DNA of 64,000 nt from Sipunculus nudus. Taxonomy: Eukaryota > Annelida > Sipuncula > Golfingiida > Sipunculidae. The first letter of the stretch is position 1; every line of letters begins with the position of its first letter. The notes below the pieces were generated by a model. The model had not been told where the DNA came from and did not search any database. It worked only from the letters and a program-made list of their open reading frames with translations. The DNA is taken from NCBI GenBank assembly GCA_026874595.1, contig CM049308.1, positions 72,514,624-72,578,623 on the forward strand. Reading direction: 5' to 3'. Shown in pieces: positions 13,605-24,884 of the stretch. The translations under genes and the position numbers were made by a program.

Positions 13605-14649
13605 GTACTGCGTTCACCTCGATTTCTGATCTCAAAATCCTAAAGATTTGAAAACGCGTTTGATTCAGTCAATTTCCGTGTGGCAAATTTACAGCAACTA
13701 AGATTTGATTTTCTTTGAGTATTCCTTGTTCATCCCACCTATAATTGTGTTATTTCCACTGCCATACGTAATCCCTGATATGCATTTTACCATATTTAAC
13801 ATGCAGTTCATAGAATCAGACGAATCTGATATTCTTTTAGCATTAGGAGTCTTGTTAAAATGTTTAGTGTTAACAATGTACACAATGTATACAATGTATT
13901 TTTTATATAAATGTCATAAATTAACAGTTACGTTACATAACCTATGCATATATCATATAATTGCATATTTATATAGCACATAAAATGTGCTTCATCTGAT
14001 AAATTTGATTTTTATTTAGGCTACCACTGGAAGTATAAAATAATGAACTGGGAAATATATAAAAAAAGAACGCATCACATGAAGTGGTGTTTACGTCTTT
14101 TACGCTGAATTGTGAGACAAGAAAAAATATAAAGGTGTTAACCAAGAGTGCATGCAAAAGTTTGGTCGTCATGCGAAAACCACATCCTGTATCTCCCATC
14201 ATTTCAAACAGAAAACCCGACCACAAACCGCACTAAAGGTCACACAAGGTCAGGGAATCATTACCGTAAGTATTTTGTTAATAATACACACTCGGCGTAA
14301 TAACACTATGTCATGTGGTATTGGCAGAGTTAGGAGTTACAAGGTCGCCTCATGCAGACATGCAAGTGTCAGAACATAGGGACACACCCACACATGGATA
14401 TGCACACATGGGCCCGCACATGTGGATTATTTATACCCCTATATGAAGCCACGGATTTTTACACGTTTTAACGTGTTTTTTTTACAGATGCACGGCTCAA
14501 GCACACAAACTGTGACATATTTATACCTGATACCATCGCCATAATATGGTTTCAAGCAGAGCACCATGCATGCACACACATACACACATCTTTGGCGACG
14601 AAGCAAAATTTTCATTGAATATTCGGACTGGCAAAACGTGGAATTAATT

Positions 14650-14772
14650 TACAGGTGGTCCTATTAAAGAATAAAGTTATTACCAGGCTGAATGTATTTT
14701 GTTCACTCAGTGTGGTCTTATTAGACAGGGGATCTCATTAGAGGGGTGGTCTTTCACACAGGTTCAACTGTT
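14650..14772. mobile_element. Diverged relic of the Tc1/mariner-like MITE family
   Basis: It carries repeated 'ggtggtcctattaaag', 'gtggtcttattagac' and 'ggtggtctttcacac' segments resembling the interior of the element at 32315-32478 and of relics at 16270-16385, 51036-51135 and 51424-51535. Termini are not clear. Confidence 0.35.
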
Positions 14773-15139
14773 TACATGCAGTCTCGTCTACCCGTAGTCT
14801 AGTGTCGGTTAACCATGCGTCCTTTGTTTTCCAGCAAAATATCAAATACATTCTTATGTTTACACATTTCTATATGGTGACCTTAAATATCGAGATTAGT
14901 GGCGCCACCTACAAATACACTAGTTATTAAAGCCAACGTCATACCTGTTGCCAAAAATGTAATTGTTCATGCAGTATCTTACTACTAACTAAAACGGGCT
15001 GTACTTTAAAGGTACATAAACATGTGCTTGAGAACCATACATTTTTTTGGCCTGATTTGTCTTTTTTTTCTATCTCACGCTGTTAGTTAATTGGCTGAAT
15101 ATAAGTTTCCTAGCAAAACAGACGGGGCACACAGACTTA

Positions 15140-15510
15140 CTATGAAGGACTTGAGTCGGACTCGGATTCGAGTCAGGACTTGGATTCGAGTCCTCAAGTA
15201 AGGACTCGAGAAATCAGAAAAGAAAACTGTACCATAAATAAAGATTGTGCACATGGATGAACTACTGACATAATACAACAAAATATAAAACTAAATTTAC
15301 CAAATTTGAGCTCTGCATCAGGGGACGAACGTAACTAAACATAAAAGTTAACAGCACTTATAAACTTACATAAACTTAGCATAATTATCCTAAATATCCT
15401 TGCTAAATTTCTTTTATTCCGAAATTTTTGTAAATGACTCGGGCTTGGACTCGAGTTCCAGTTGACTCGAACTCAAGAAGGTGGACTTGGACTCGAACAT
15501 CTTCAAAGAG
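15140..15510. repeat. GACTCGAGTC-rich repeat in two blocks
   Basis: Two blocks (about 15147-15212 and 15437-15500) are made almost entirely of permutations of GGACTTGG, GACTCGAG and ATTCGAGTC, separated by about 225 bases of AT-rich DNA. Minus-strand translation gives Arg/Val/Gln-rich peptides that are an artefact of the repeat. The unit is near-palindromic, so orientation is ambiguous. Confidence 0.6.
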
Positions 15511-15799
15511 GACCGAAATATTGTAGAGCTGATGTAAACGTTTTAAATGGAAATGTGTTTTATTAAAAATAAAATTGTTACATGTCCGGTCATTCATACA
15601 TGGATAGGCCTACATGGATACATGTATAGATACATACACACACACGTACGTACATGCATGCAGGCATCCTCACATGCATATAGTGATACATACAGACATA
15701 TAGATACATACATACATAATACACAGATACATACACCCAGGCATATATGCATACAAAACTAAAATACAGACATAATACTTAAGCATAAAGGAGGAAGGC

Positions 15800-15800
<1 letters not shown>

Positions 15801-15862
<62 letters not shown>
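15801..15862. repeat. (TA)n microsatellite
   Basis: About 62 bases of uninterrupted TA. All Tyr-Ile repeat open frames over it are artefacts. Confidence 0.97.
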
Positions 15863-15865
<3 letters not shown>

Positions 15866-16160
15866 GTGTGTGTGGAATATATGTATATATATAACTAATA
15901 CATTGAAAACTATTGGCAGCTCTGTGCACATCTCCTGTGCCAATGACAGTTGTAAGAACGAGACAGGTGGTGCTAATGTTGTACGTGAGACGGGGCACAA
16001 TATCGACACTTGCACCGAGTTCCCTCTTTCTTTACAACCCATGCAGACACCGGTATAATGCTGCTGACGACCCTCATTTTATCACCCACGCATACATAGG
16101 CATTGTGTCTAGAGATAAGGTACTATTTGCTGTTGTCATGGGGAAGACAGATGAACACGT

Positions 16161-16271
<111 letters not shown>

Positions 16272-16390
16272 CAAATGTAAAGACTCGCCTAACAACCATC
16301 TCGGTTTAGCGACCACCTCAAAAGAACGACCACTTTTTCATGGTCCCAATTCTTACGTGCTCTTTACATCAGACCTAGCTAGGACGACCT
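16272..16390. mobile_element. Relic of the Tc1/mariner-like MITE family
   Basis: The run 'ggtttagcgaccacctcaaa' followed by 'gaacgaccac' is the reverse-complement equivalent of the 'ttgaggtagtcgcttaagcg' portion of 32315-32478. It abuts the (TA)n tract at its left. Confidence 0.45.
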
Positions 16391-16628
16391 ATATTCTTTT
16401 GCATCGGTTTGCATGCAGTGCTGAAGGGAGCATTCGAGACTGAGAACATTTAACCGAGTAATCCAGTCTGATTTCAGGACTCGAGTATAGGCCTACGCGT
16501 GTTGGCCTCCGTTTATACAATTTATACAATTATTAATACAATTTATAATTTATACAATTATTACGTTATTGTTTCTGACTAATATAACAGGCGCACCGCA
16601 AACGTATATAATACGCCCGCCGTGTATC

Positions 16629-16985
16629 TGGTGACCTCATTAAATATGCGTGAATTTTGATGAGAAGGTAATTCAGGTGAGAAACATTATTGGTAACCAT
16701 GTAAGAGTTTCATGAAAATCCATAGGATTTTTGATAAGTCACCAAGGTGTTTCCAAAGTGCGGTGACCTCTGACCTCATTAAATATGCAGGGATTTTGCT
16801 GGAAATCGAACTTAGACGAGATATTTTATAGATTAACATTTCTAAGGAGTTTTATCAAAGTCGGTCATATTCTTCATAAGTTATCGCGGCGTCACCACAA
16901 AGTAGCCGAGTAACCCATGACCTTGTTCAATATGCGTGGATGTTGCCAATTATCGAACTCGGGCGAAAGTTTTGCTCGTTACGGC
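16629..16985. repeat. Degenerate tandem repeat, period about 140 bp
   Basis: Three diverged units begin with 'ctggtgacctcattaaatatgc' type sequence at about 16628, 16767 and 16912 (anchors 16635, 16774, 16921). Shared blocks are TGACCTCATTAAATATGC, then a GGATTTTG-like block, then ATCGAACTyGGrCGA in the last two. The 49 bp array at 17392 shares the AATATGC...GGGATT core, so the two arrays may have a common origin. Confidence 0.6.
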
Positions 16986-17293
16986 TCCGGAAGACCACCG
17001 CTTGGAGATTTTTTGGATCGTCCGAAGTTTCAAGTTTCGTGTACTCCGCCAGGACATCGCTGACAGGTCCAAAATGTTCGGGTGGACCACTAAGGAACCA
17101 CGGTCGAGTTAAAGAGCGTCGGACGAGTTCAGAACGATGTTCGGAGGAGGCTCGGACGTGCTTCCAACGACGTCCTGTCGAGCCCCTTCACTTTTCAGAT
17201 GCAGAAAAAGTCGTTAATTGGACACAGCCGGGCCTCGATACTAATGTGACCACAATCTATGAAAATTGTCGGCTGGATTTTTTATATGGGTGA
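16940..17293 (+). other. Unrecognised GC-richer open frame of 117 codons
   Basis: An open frame of 117 codons lies in a locally CpG-rich patch between two tandem arrays. It has no motif I recognise, no membrane segment and no signal peptide, and its start lies inside the last degenerate repeat unit. It is more likely repeat-derived than a gene. Confidence 0.15.
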
Positions 17294-17391
17294 GGAACAT
17301 GCTGCTCGGCTGAATTAAAAAATTCACCGGACCTCGGCCGGTAATGTGACTTAGGCTTATGTAAAAGAGACGGCATTGCCCGCTACTTCAA

Positions 17392-17621
17392 CGCCGTTGT
17401 GACGTGCTAATATGCAAATATCAGGGATTCACCACATTAACGCCGTTGTGACGTGCTAATATGCAAATATCAGGGATTAACCACATTAACGCCGTTGTGA
17501 CGTGCTAATATGCAAATATCAGGGATTCACCACATTAACGCCGTTGTGACGTGCTAATATGCAAATATCAGGGATTCACCATATTAAGGCCGTTGTGACG
17601 TGCTAATATGCAAATATCAGG
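17392..17621. repeat. 49 bp tandem array, 4.7 units, each with an octamer ATGCAAAT
   Basis: Units start at 17392, 17441, 17490, 17539 and 17588, with a fixed period of 49. The first four are nearly identical (single-base changes); the last is cut at 34 bases. Every unit contains TGACGTG and, a few bases on, ATGCAAAT (the canonical POU/Oct octamer). Units abut directly without variable spacers, so this is not a CRISPR array. Confidence 0.95.
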
Positions 17622-17680
17622 CTGTTAGTGTGAACAACTAAAGAAGATGGGTCCGTGACATCTATCCAATCGCTACGTTT

Positions 17681-17682
<2 letters not shown>

Positions 17683-17724
<42 letters not shown>
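17683..17724. repeat. (TA)n microsatellite
   Basis: About 42 bases of TA. Confidence 0.95.
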
Positions 17725-17727
<3 letters not shown>

Positions 17728-19438
17728 TTAGTGTTTAATGTAATTACTAACGACCTGGCAGGGCTATCTGTACTACTGTGCTAGATCCTTAATAAAGGAC
17801 ATGACCCCGTGCCTGATACTGCTGCCTGTGTATTATTATGGCACACGTTTTCCTGGAATCTACTACAGGTCGATGACTTCAGGCGAATGTCATTGCACCA
17901 ACTATATGGGGTAGTATAATGTGTCAGATCAATTGTGCATTAATAAATACTCATCCGTTCACTGTCACAGTTTATAATGTCATTGCCGGTGTGTTCCTAT
18001 TAAATTGCTCAAAACATGATATAACGTTTTTCAGATATTTCAGGTTGTAAACATAAATGCCGTTTTGATTTCTGGACAGCAAGAAGGAAAACTGATAAAA
18101 AGATACTTTTGTTGCCTTGAGGCATAGTATGCCAAATATCCGACGTGTAATCTGTCTAGTTGTTTAGTCAAGCATTAGACGCAAAGTATGAGCTGGGGTA
18201 TACCCTTCGGTATATTCCGATTTTGTGCATATTCTGTCTCCCTGTCTGTCTCTGTCTGTCCTCTATCTCTTTTTTTATTATTGGTTAACAATATTTCAAA
18301 ATCTTCTAGTTAATTTAGATTTTTATTGGGAAATACTGATATATTGTGTTGTTACTATCTTTTTTTTTCAGTTAGATACGTCAACATATAAATTGAATAT
18401 TGCAAGGAGACTAATGGCGACATCTACCGTGAGCTACGTGTATTGTTTCTCGTGATGGACCAGTAAATTCACAAATGGTAGAGCCTTGGTCAAAGCACAG
18501 AGAAGTTAAAAGAAGCTTAATTTAGGCACTTGTTTCATATCACATTCAGCTCCCTAAATCTGTGACAGGTACCGTGTTATTTTAAGCATATATTTAAAGG
18601 TAATCTTCCATTGTTAATGTCCCGTGACACTAATAAATTATACCAACTATCAACTTTTGCGCATGACGTCTCTGCTCCCACCGAGAGTCAGGTGTATTCA
18701 CTGGACAAATTGGAATGAAATGTTGGAGAAATGGTATGGTTCAAAGAGAGTGTTACTTTTAATAATATGGAACTGAATAGTTGCTTTATGGTCCGAGGCT
18801 TTAAAATATAAAAAAATAAACTTGTCTTGGTCGCGCATGGTCTCGGTGCTGGACTTCCTTTTATTGGTCTGGGAAAAGAGGTGTCTCAACTAAATCACTG
18901 ATAACCGTGTAACAGTGGACAGGATGAAAGTTCAAATGTGCGCGGAAAAATTCGCCAGAAATAAGTAAATGAAACGACCAAAAGGGACCGAGATCGGAAT
19001 TTTAAATTTATTTATCTGAACCTCTTCTCTCTCAAAAAAAAAAAAAACAACCGAGGGTGACCCTAGTCTGTATAATCTGTCCTAACTTTTGTTGTTGTTG
19101 TTGTTGTTGTTTTTTTTTGTCACATTAGAATACCTTAGATCATTACCCTGGATTACGTGTATCTATGGGACAACCTATACTGAAACACCTGCTTCTCTGA
19201 AGCTGTGACTTGGGTTCCGTGGATTTAAGACTTGGGATCACCTAACCACCAGATTACCTGGCGACGGCCAGTTGTGTATTGATTTGGCTCATTGGTTTCC
19301 TCTTTTGGTATATGTTGTCGGATCATCCTTGTGTTTGGTGCCTGTGTGATAACAGCTAAAGAGTTCATGTTGTTATATATGAGACAGGTTTTACTTTTGC
19401 TTTAATAAAATGTGTTCCGTGTGTGTTGGTCTAAGGAT
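17725..19438. other. Non-coding, no gene recognised
   Basis: Unique-looking AT-rich sequence with a (TTG)n run near 19090-19110 and a possible CTCF-like core (ATGGCGACATCTACCG) at about 18413-18428. No exon was identified. Confidence 0.5.
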
Positions 19439-20636
19439 GCATACCTGTGAGTTCACAGTCTCTTGTCCCTGTGGTCCGTGTGTGTTGCTCTGAGGATGCA
19501 TACCTGTGAGTTCACAGTCTCTTGTCCCTGTGGTCCGTTTGTGTTGCTCTGAGGATGCATGCCTGTGAGTATACTGTCTCTTGTCCCAGTGGTCCGTTTG
19601 TGTTGCTCTGAGGATGCATACCTGTGAGTTCACAGTCTCTTGTCCCTGTAGTCCGTGTGTGTTGCTCTGAGGATGCATGCCTGTGAGTTCACAGTCTCTT
19701 GTCCCTGTGGTCCGTTTGTGTTGCTCTGAGGATGCATGCCTGTGAGTATACTGTCTCTTGTCCCAGTGGTCCGTTTGTTTTGCTCTGAGGATGCATACCT
19801 GTGAGTTCACAGTCTCTTGTCCCTGTAGTCCGTGTGTGTTGCTCTGAGGATGCATAATGTGAGTTCACAGTCTCTTGTCCCTGTGGTCCGCGTGTGTTGG
19901 TCTGAGGAAGCATACCTGTGAGTATACTGTCTCTTGTCCCCGTGGTCCGTGTGTGTTGCTATGAGGATGCATACCTGTGAGTTCACAGTCCCTTGTCCCC
20001 GTGGTCCGTGTGTGTTGCTATGAGAATGCATACCTGTGAGTTCACAGTCTCTTGTCCCCGTGATCCGCTTGCGTTGCTATGAGGATGCATACCTGTGAGT
20101 TCACAGTCCCTTGTCCCTGTGGTCCGTGTGTGTTGCTATGAGAATGCATACCTGTGAGTTCACAGTCTTTTGTCCCCGTGATCCGCTTGCGTTGCTATGA
20201 GGATGCATACCTGTGAGTTCACAGTCCCTTGTCCCTGTGGTCCGTGTGTGTTGCTATGAGAATGCATACCTGTGAGTTCAGTCTCTTGTCCCCGTGATCC
20301 GCTTGCGTTGCTATGGAATGCATACCTGTGCGTTCACAGTCTCTTGTCCCCGTGATCCGCTTGCGTTGCTCAAAGGATGCATGCCTGTGAGTATACTGTC
20401 TCTTGTCCCCGTGGTCCGTGTGTGTTGCTATGAGGGTGCAAACCTGTGAGTTCACAATTTCTTGTCCCTATGGTCCGTGTGTGTTGCTCTGAGGATGCAT
20501 ACCTGTGAATATACTGTCTCTTGTCCCCGTGGTCCGTGTGTGTTGCCATGAGGGTGCATACTAGTGAGTTCACAGTCTCTTCTCCCTGTGTTCCACGGGT
20601 GCTCCTAGCTCTGAGGGTGCATACCTGAGTTTACCA
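19439..20636. repeat. 59 bp minisatellite, about 20 units, with higher-order structure
   Basis: The unit (start GCATACCTGTGAGTTCACAG) is 59 bp and repeats head to tail about 20 times. In the left part units 2-4 and 5-7 form a three-unit, 177 bp higher-order repeat; the middle member has 'gagtatactg' and 'cccagtgg'. In the right part units alternate in a two-unit, 118 bp pattern: 'gtccctt...gagaat' then 'gtgatccgcttgcg'. The unit has no stop on the minus strand. Because 59 is not a multiple of 3, all three phases are read in turn, giving open frames up to 154 codons with a 59-residue period. These look fortuitous. Confidence 0.95.
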
Positions 20637-20810
20637 CTGTTGAGAAATAGTCGTTTCCTGGTAATGGTGAAACACGAGGGAACCCGGTCTGTTGCAGGAT
20701 GCAGTCTTGGTTTTTTGCTTTAGGTCTGTGTTTTTTTTACTGAGGCCAGCTTTTGAACCCAGACATGCATTTTAATGGATAGCTGTAGTATGCTTTACGC
20801 ATCGGTCACA

Positions 20811-20864
20811 CATTCACGATCCGGACCACATTCACGATCCCGACCACATTACGATCCGGACTAA
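20811..20864. repeat. 18 bp short tandem repeat, about 3 units
   Basis: Three units of 'accacattcacgatccgg' type, with single-base changes and one deletion. Confidence 0.8.
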
Positions 20865-21059
20865 TTATAGCTCAAAGAATGGCAAATTTCATCAAATTTG
20901 GTTCAAACTTGGTTGAAAGCAGCAACACTTAACTCCTTCAAACTGATTAACTGTCGTGTGACCTTGACCTTCATTTACTGAATTTGTAGGCTCTTTTTCA
21001 TGTTGGCCACTGACTTTATATCACTTAAATCCTATCTTAGGCAAATTTAACTGAAATCT

Positions 21060-21455
21060 AAACTTATATCAATTCAAGCACCTGTGGTATAACACTTAAT
21101 GTCCACACATTCCCTGACCAGGCTTGTTAAAGCTTGCCCTACAATAATATATAAATACGGGGATTAGGGATCGCCCTGACGAACACCTCTAGCAATATCA
21201 AAGTTGTGATATTATTGATGACACAATTTTCTTTATTCTGATAAAAACCTCATGGTCATTACAATTTATCCAATTTGAATCTTTTCAAAGAGAAAATTTC
21301 ATTCAACTGAGTCGAAGGCTTTCTCAAACTTAAGGTCGGGTAATATACCTTCTTTATTTTCTTCTGTAGCTGAGATTAATATATCTTGTACCATTCTAGC
21401 TTATATTTCTACCCTATCTATATTCTGTCATCCAGAAAACCTAGCCGTCTGTAAT
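21060..21455 (-). pseudogene. Decayed non-LTR retrotransposon (LINE) reverse transcriptase fragment
   Basis: On the minus strand, translation across a few stops gives recognisable RT blocks in order: an ILISATEENKEGILPDL-like lead-in, the FEKAFDSVE motif (RT domain with the first catalytic Asp position, here K-F-E rather than D-F-E), then ARGVRQGDP and SPYLYIIVGQAL. This order and wording are typical of apurinic-endonuclease LINE RTs such as the L1/Tx1 group. Stops interrupt the frame just after the first motif and inside GDPLSPY, so it is dead. A second copy with the same extent is at 33744-34185. The shared boundaries suggest that both derive from one repeat family rather than from random truncation. 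Confidence 0.75.
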
Positions 21456-21593
21456 TCCTGGCTACCGTGAACTCTAACCTGTCCATACACCTTAGTTGGA
21501 CGAACCCATATTGCACACTGAACTACGCAAATAATATAAAGCTTATACATTGCAAGATTTCCTCACGATCATCTATCTATGTATTTATGTATC

Positions 21594-21598
<5 letters not shown>

Positions 21599-21651
<53 letters not shown>
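21599..21651. repeat. (TA)n microsatellite
   Basis: About 53 bases of TA. Confidence 0.95.
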
Positions 21652-21652
<1 letters not shown>

Positions 21653-22559
21653 TTTTATTTTGCAAGACGTACCTGCTCGTGTGTTCATTTAAAAATCCAG
21701 GATTTATCCTTTTTTAATCAAATAGATTTTCCTGATTCACATATGGGCTGCGTCAAAAAGCTACAAGTTCTTTAAAGTTTAGACACTCTTGGATTCGCCA
21801 CTGCCACAAACCACAGAAAGTAAACACAAAGTATAAATACAATTTATTCATTGTGGTGGTGAGCTGGGAACCAGCGTTTATAAAGACTGCACCTTGGCTT
21901 CGAGCTTAGTTGGCCATAAGGTGTTCGTGCATGGTAAAGTCTGTGATCTCACTAGCTTCAGTTATACAGAACCAATGGGAATCCACCGAGACCAGCATAT
22001 GGCATATCATTTATTAATCATATCCTATATTATATCGTATAGATAACTTCAAAATTCATTTCTGCAAATACATGTACCTTGTCAGAAGCATAATGTCTAT
22101 CTCCCAACCACAAATCGTAATTACAATTTATTAATGGTTTTGGCTAAAAAAAACTAGAAAAACTAAAAAATGTTTGATTATTACATATATTCCACCTGAT
22201 GATATAAAAAATTAATATATTCTAAACAATGTGCACGTTCATGCTTATTAGTGGTGTAGGAAGGCAAAAAATATACCTATACAGCATTCACGCTGGCTTC
22301 AATTAACTGCATGTATTAATTCAACTGCATGAAGTTTAAATGAGGAAAAAAAGATTTACTACGGAAACTTTTGAATAAATATGAAGACAAAATCTTCCCA
22401 AGGTACACACGCTAGACCTATAAAGGTAAAGATAGCTGGTTTATCGTCTATTATCACCGACGATGTCAATCTCATCCGACTTGGTTTTCGGGCCTGTTCA
22501 ATCTTGTATATATAGCTTGTCTCGGTTCCCTGGGCAGCATACAACCGAAGGACTATTGA

Positions 22560-22745
22560 GTTATTCATTCCATTCGCCTGTCGCCAATGACCAGTACCCG
22601 TTCACTCCTGGGACGAGAAAGAGCACCCTTGTGGTAAAGACTTAAAGGCTGGGAGTCTTAGCGCAGACGGCGGTCAGAGCGGGACGCGAACTCACAGCCT
22701 TGCGGTCACAAGTTCAGCGCCCTGACCTTTACGCCACCACGATTA
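22560..22745 (-). mobile_element. tRNA-derived SINE-like element, minus strand
   Basis: On the minus strand from 22745, an A-box-like GTGGTGGCGTAAAGGTCAGG is followed, at tRNA spacing, by a B-box-like GTGAGTTCGCGTCCC. The middle includes a decayed anticodon-arm region. It does not fold as an intact tRNA, so it is called a SINE head or tRNA relic. The downstream body has no recognised conserved block. Confidence 0.5.
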
Positions 22746-23399
22746 ATATACAATAAGCTTCAGTCAGCTTGTTATATCTTCCACATAATTTAAACGAAGC
22801 TCCTCAAAGTTGAAGAGGCAAAATAAGACTGGATGTATTTTACTTTAAACCTGAGCAGGCTGAAAATAGGTAGACGGTCCTGTGATCTTGAACTTAGACC
22901 GTAAAATCTCAAAATCGTTAGAAGTCTTTCTCTATTGGTAGGTGAGCCATATATGATATAGATGAAAGGTCTGCATGCACGGGATGATAGGACTAGGTTA
23001 AAATGCACCCACAAGCTTTTTCAAGAAGTGTTTACTAACTGTGACCTCGCCCTATGAAATCGAGACCTCATTATTAAGGGGATTCTTACACTTTTCCCAA
23101 ATGAGCTGTATTTGAAAAACGGAAGATTTTGATCAAATATTTTGGGCATAAAATGCGTCCATTAGCCAGTGCTGGACAGACGGACGGACGGAAGGCAAGG
23201 CTGACGGACGGCAAGGCGGACGGACAGCACGGTGGACGGATGGTTACTATGTCAGCTCCTTCAGCTTCGTTGTGAGAGAATATAAATAGATAAAAGATCT
23301 CCTAGTTAATTACTATAACGTTATGTATACACGAATGCACCCACATTGACATACAAACTCACCATCACGCCAACCCACCCACACCCACGAACACACACA

Positions 23400-23995
23400 C
23401 CATCACCCACACACACACACACAATCACACCGTTACGTGGACAAACAACCCCGCGAGGACCTAGCTTTAACACCGCACCTCAGAGGACCAGCAGTTCCTC
23501 CACAGTGAGGAAGAAGTGCTACTGAGATGAAAAACAGTAAAAGACGCATGTATCATCGCACCCTTTTTTTTATAAATAAGAGGCCGGATAGACGTGAGAA
23601 CGATCTGTTGACTTACCACAAAACATGCGAGGACAACTTGCGAGGACGTTCAGTTTAGGGAGGACCTACTAATTAACATATCAAGCACACTTGGATAACC
23701 AGTTTAAACATATAATCGAGGACCTGACTTTCACACACACTTTTCTAACCTTCTCGCAAAGAATGGCGCTGTCACACACACACAAAAACAATCCCAAGCA
23801 AAACGTTCCTTATGAAGACTTGCAATAAAACTTCCCCAGCATCGTTTCCCCAGCCTTTAAATGCTTTTATAATGCTTTAACAGCTTTTCCTTTGCGAGGG
23901 CCCGTGTACATGTCCTCACAGGGCAAAAAGTCCTCACGCGTTTGGTATGCAGTAAATATCGTGTCCATTTGAGTTCGGTTATACGAACGCGCGCG

Positions 23996-24031
<36 letters not shown>
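23400..24031 (+). mobile_element. GAGGAC-rich dispersed element flanked by (CA)n, copy 1
   Basis: Between two (CA)n runs (about 23393-23421 and 23999-24031) lies a segment rich in GAGGAC motifs. It is collinear with 49677-50414 over its whole length (for example 'gtgaggaagaagtgctactg' in both). Both copies are bounded by CA microsatellites, so the microsatellites are probably part of the element. No coding capacity. The architecture recalls microsatellite-bearing non-autonomous elements described in bivalves, but I did not identify a named family. Confidence 0.65.
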
Positions 24032-24039
<8 letters not shown>

Positions 24040-24581
24040 CTATAGTATATTCTTTCAAATTCAAGAATTTCTCAAATATTCTCTGTGCCATGCTAAGAAA
24101 ATTTTACATAATTTTTCATTGATTTTTTTGTGTTAACATAGGTTCCTGCTTACCTGTTTTTAAGGGAGAAATGCAAGTTTTGTTTTACATAATCAGCGCC
24201 CTGCTTCAATAACCGCCCCGCTCTGGTAAAAAAATTCTTACTTCCGCTTTCATGCTAATATTCCTCATTTATGGCTGGTAGTGCTTGATTGTGTTTCTAA
24301 ACTTTTCAGTCATTTAAACAGATATGTTTCAATAATCTACCATGTTAGAGTGGTTAATATTTGCATGACGTATAAAACTGTTTCCATGTGCGTGTATATG
24401 CGTATATGCGTGAAGAATCGCTCATATGATACGTTTCCATGTGTCTTTCAGCGTATATGTATGTATGTATGTATATATATATATAATCTCCAGAGGAGCG
24501 ATTTTCACGTGAACTCAGCTGGATTCTTGGTAAAATGACATCTCCTAACCATTTATTTGTGGAAGACCTGCTAGATCCACT

Positions 24582-24683
<102 letters not shown>

Positions 24684-24868
24684 TGTTGTGACCTGTATGA
24701 ACTCATTTCTATGCAGTCATTGTAGTTTTTTGTTTCTTGTGCATGTGTAGTAGTAGTAGTTTTTGTTTCTTTCTTTGTAGGTCATATGTTCAGTTTTCTG
24801 ATGATTAAAGCCTACACTAGGGTTCAAGAGTGAATTTGAGCTATCCTTGTTACTTCTCAATCACCACA
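24684..24868 (+). repeat. 5' long terminal repeat (185 bp)
   Basis: The left LTR is TG...CA bounded. It contains a TCAGTT initiator-like sequence at 24790-24795, no obvious TATA box, and ATTAAA (poly(A)-signal variant) at 24804-24809. If transcription starts near A24792, U3 is about 108 bp and R plus U5 about 77 bp. Confidence 0.95.
24790..24809 (+). promoter_or_regulatory. Inferred transcript start, poly(A) signal and self-primer segment in the LTR
   Basis: TCAGTT fits the metazoan initiator and would start the RNA at about 24792. TTTCTGATGATTAAA (24795-24809) is the exact reverse complement of 24870-24884, and its last six bases, ATTAAA, can serve as the poly(A) signal in the 3' LTR copy. 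The start site is inferred from motif only. Confidence 0.5.
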
Positions 24869-24869
24869 A

Positions 24870-24884
24870 TTTAATCATCAGAAA
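24870..24884 (+). promoter_or_regulatory. Putative self-priming primer-binding site
   Basis: TTTAATCATCAGAAA begins one base after the 5' LTR, where a tRNA primer site (normally starting TGG) would be expected. It pairs perfectly over 15 bases with 24795-24809 in the LTR. The first TGG after the LTR is at 24885, already in the reading frame. The last base of the site is the A of the gag-pol start codon. Self-priming by the mRNA 5' end is established for Tf1 and sushi-type elements; its use here is inference. Confidence 0.6.

Noticed and set aside
17392-17621. CRISPR-like array
   Set aside because: Units are head to tail with no spacers, in a eukaryotic genome.
19391-19855. 154-codon minus-strand frame with long repeats as a secreted or structural protein
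   Set aside because: It is the 59 bp minisatellite read through; no promoter, start context or non-repeat domain.
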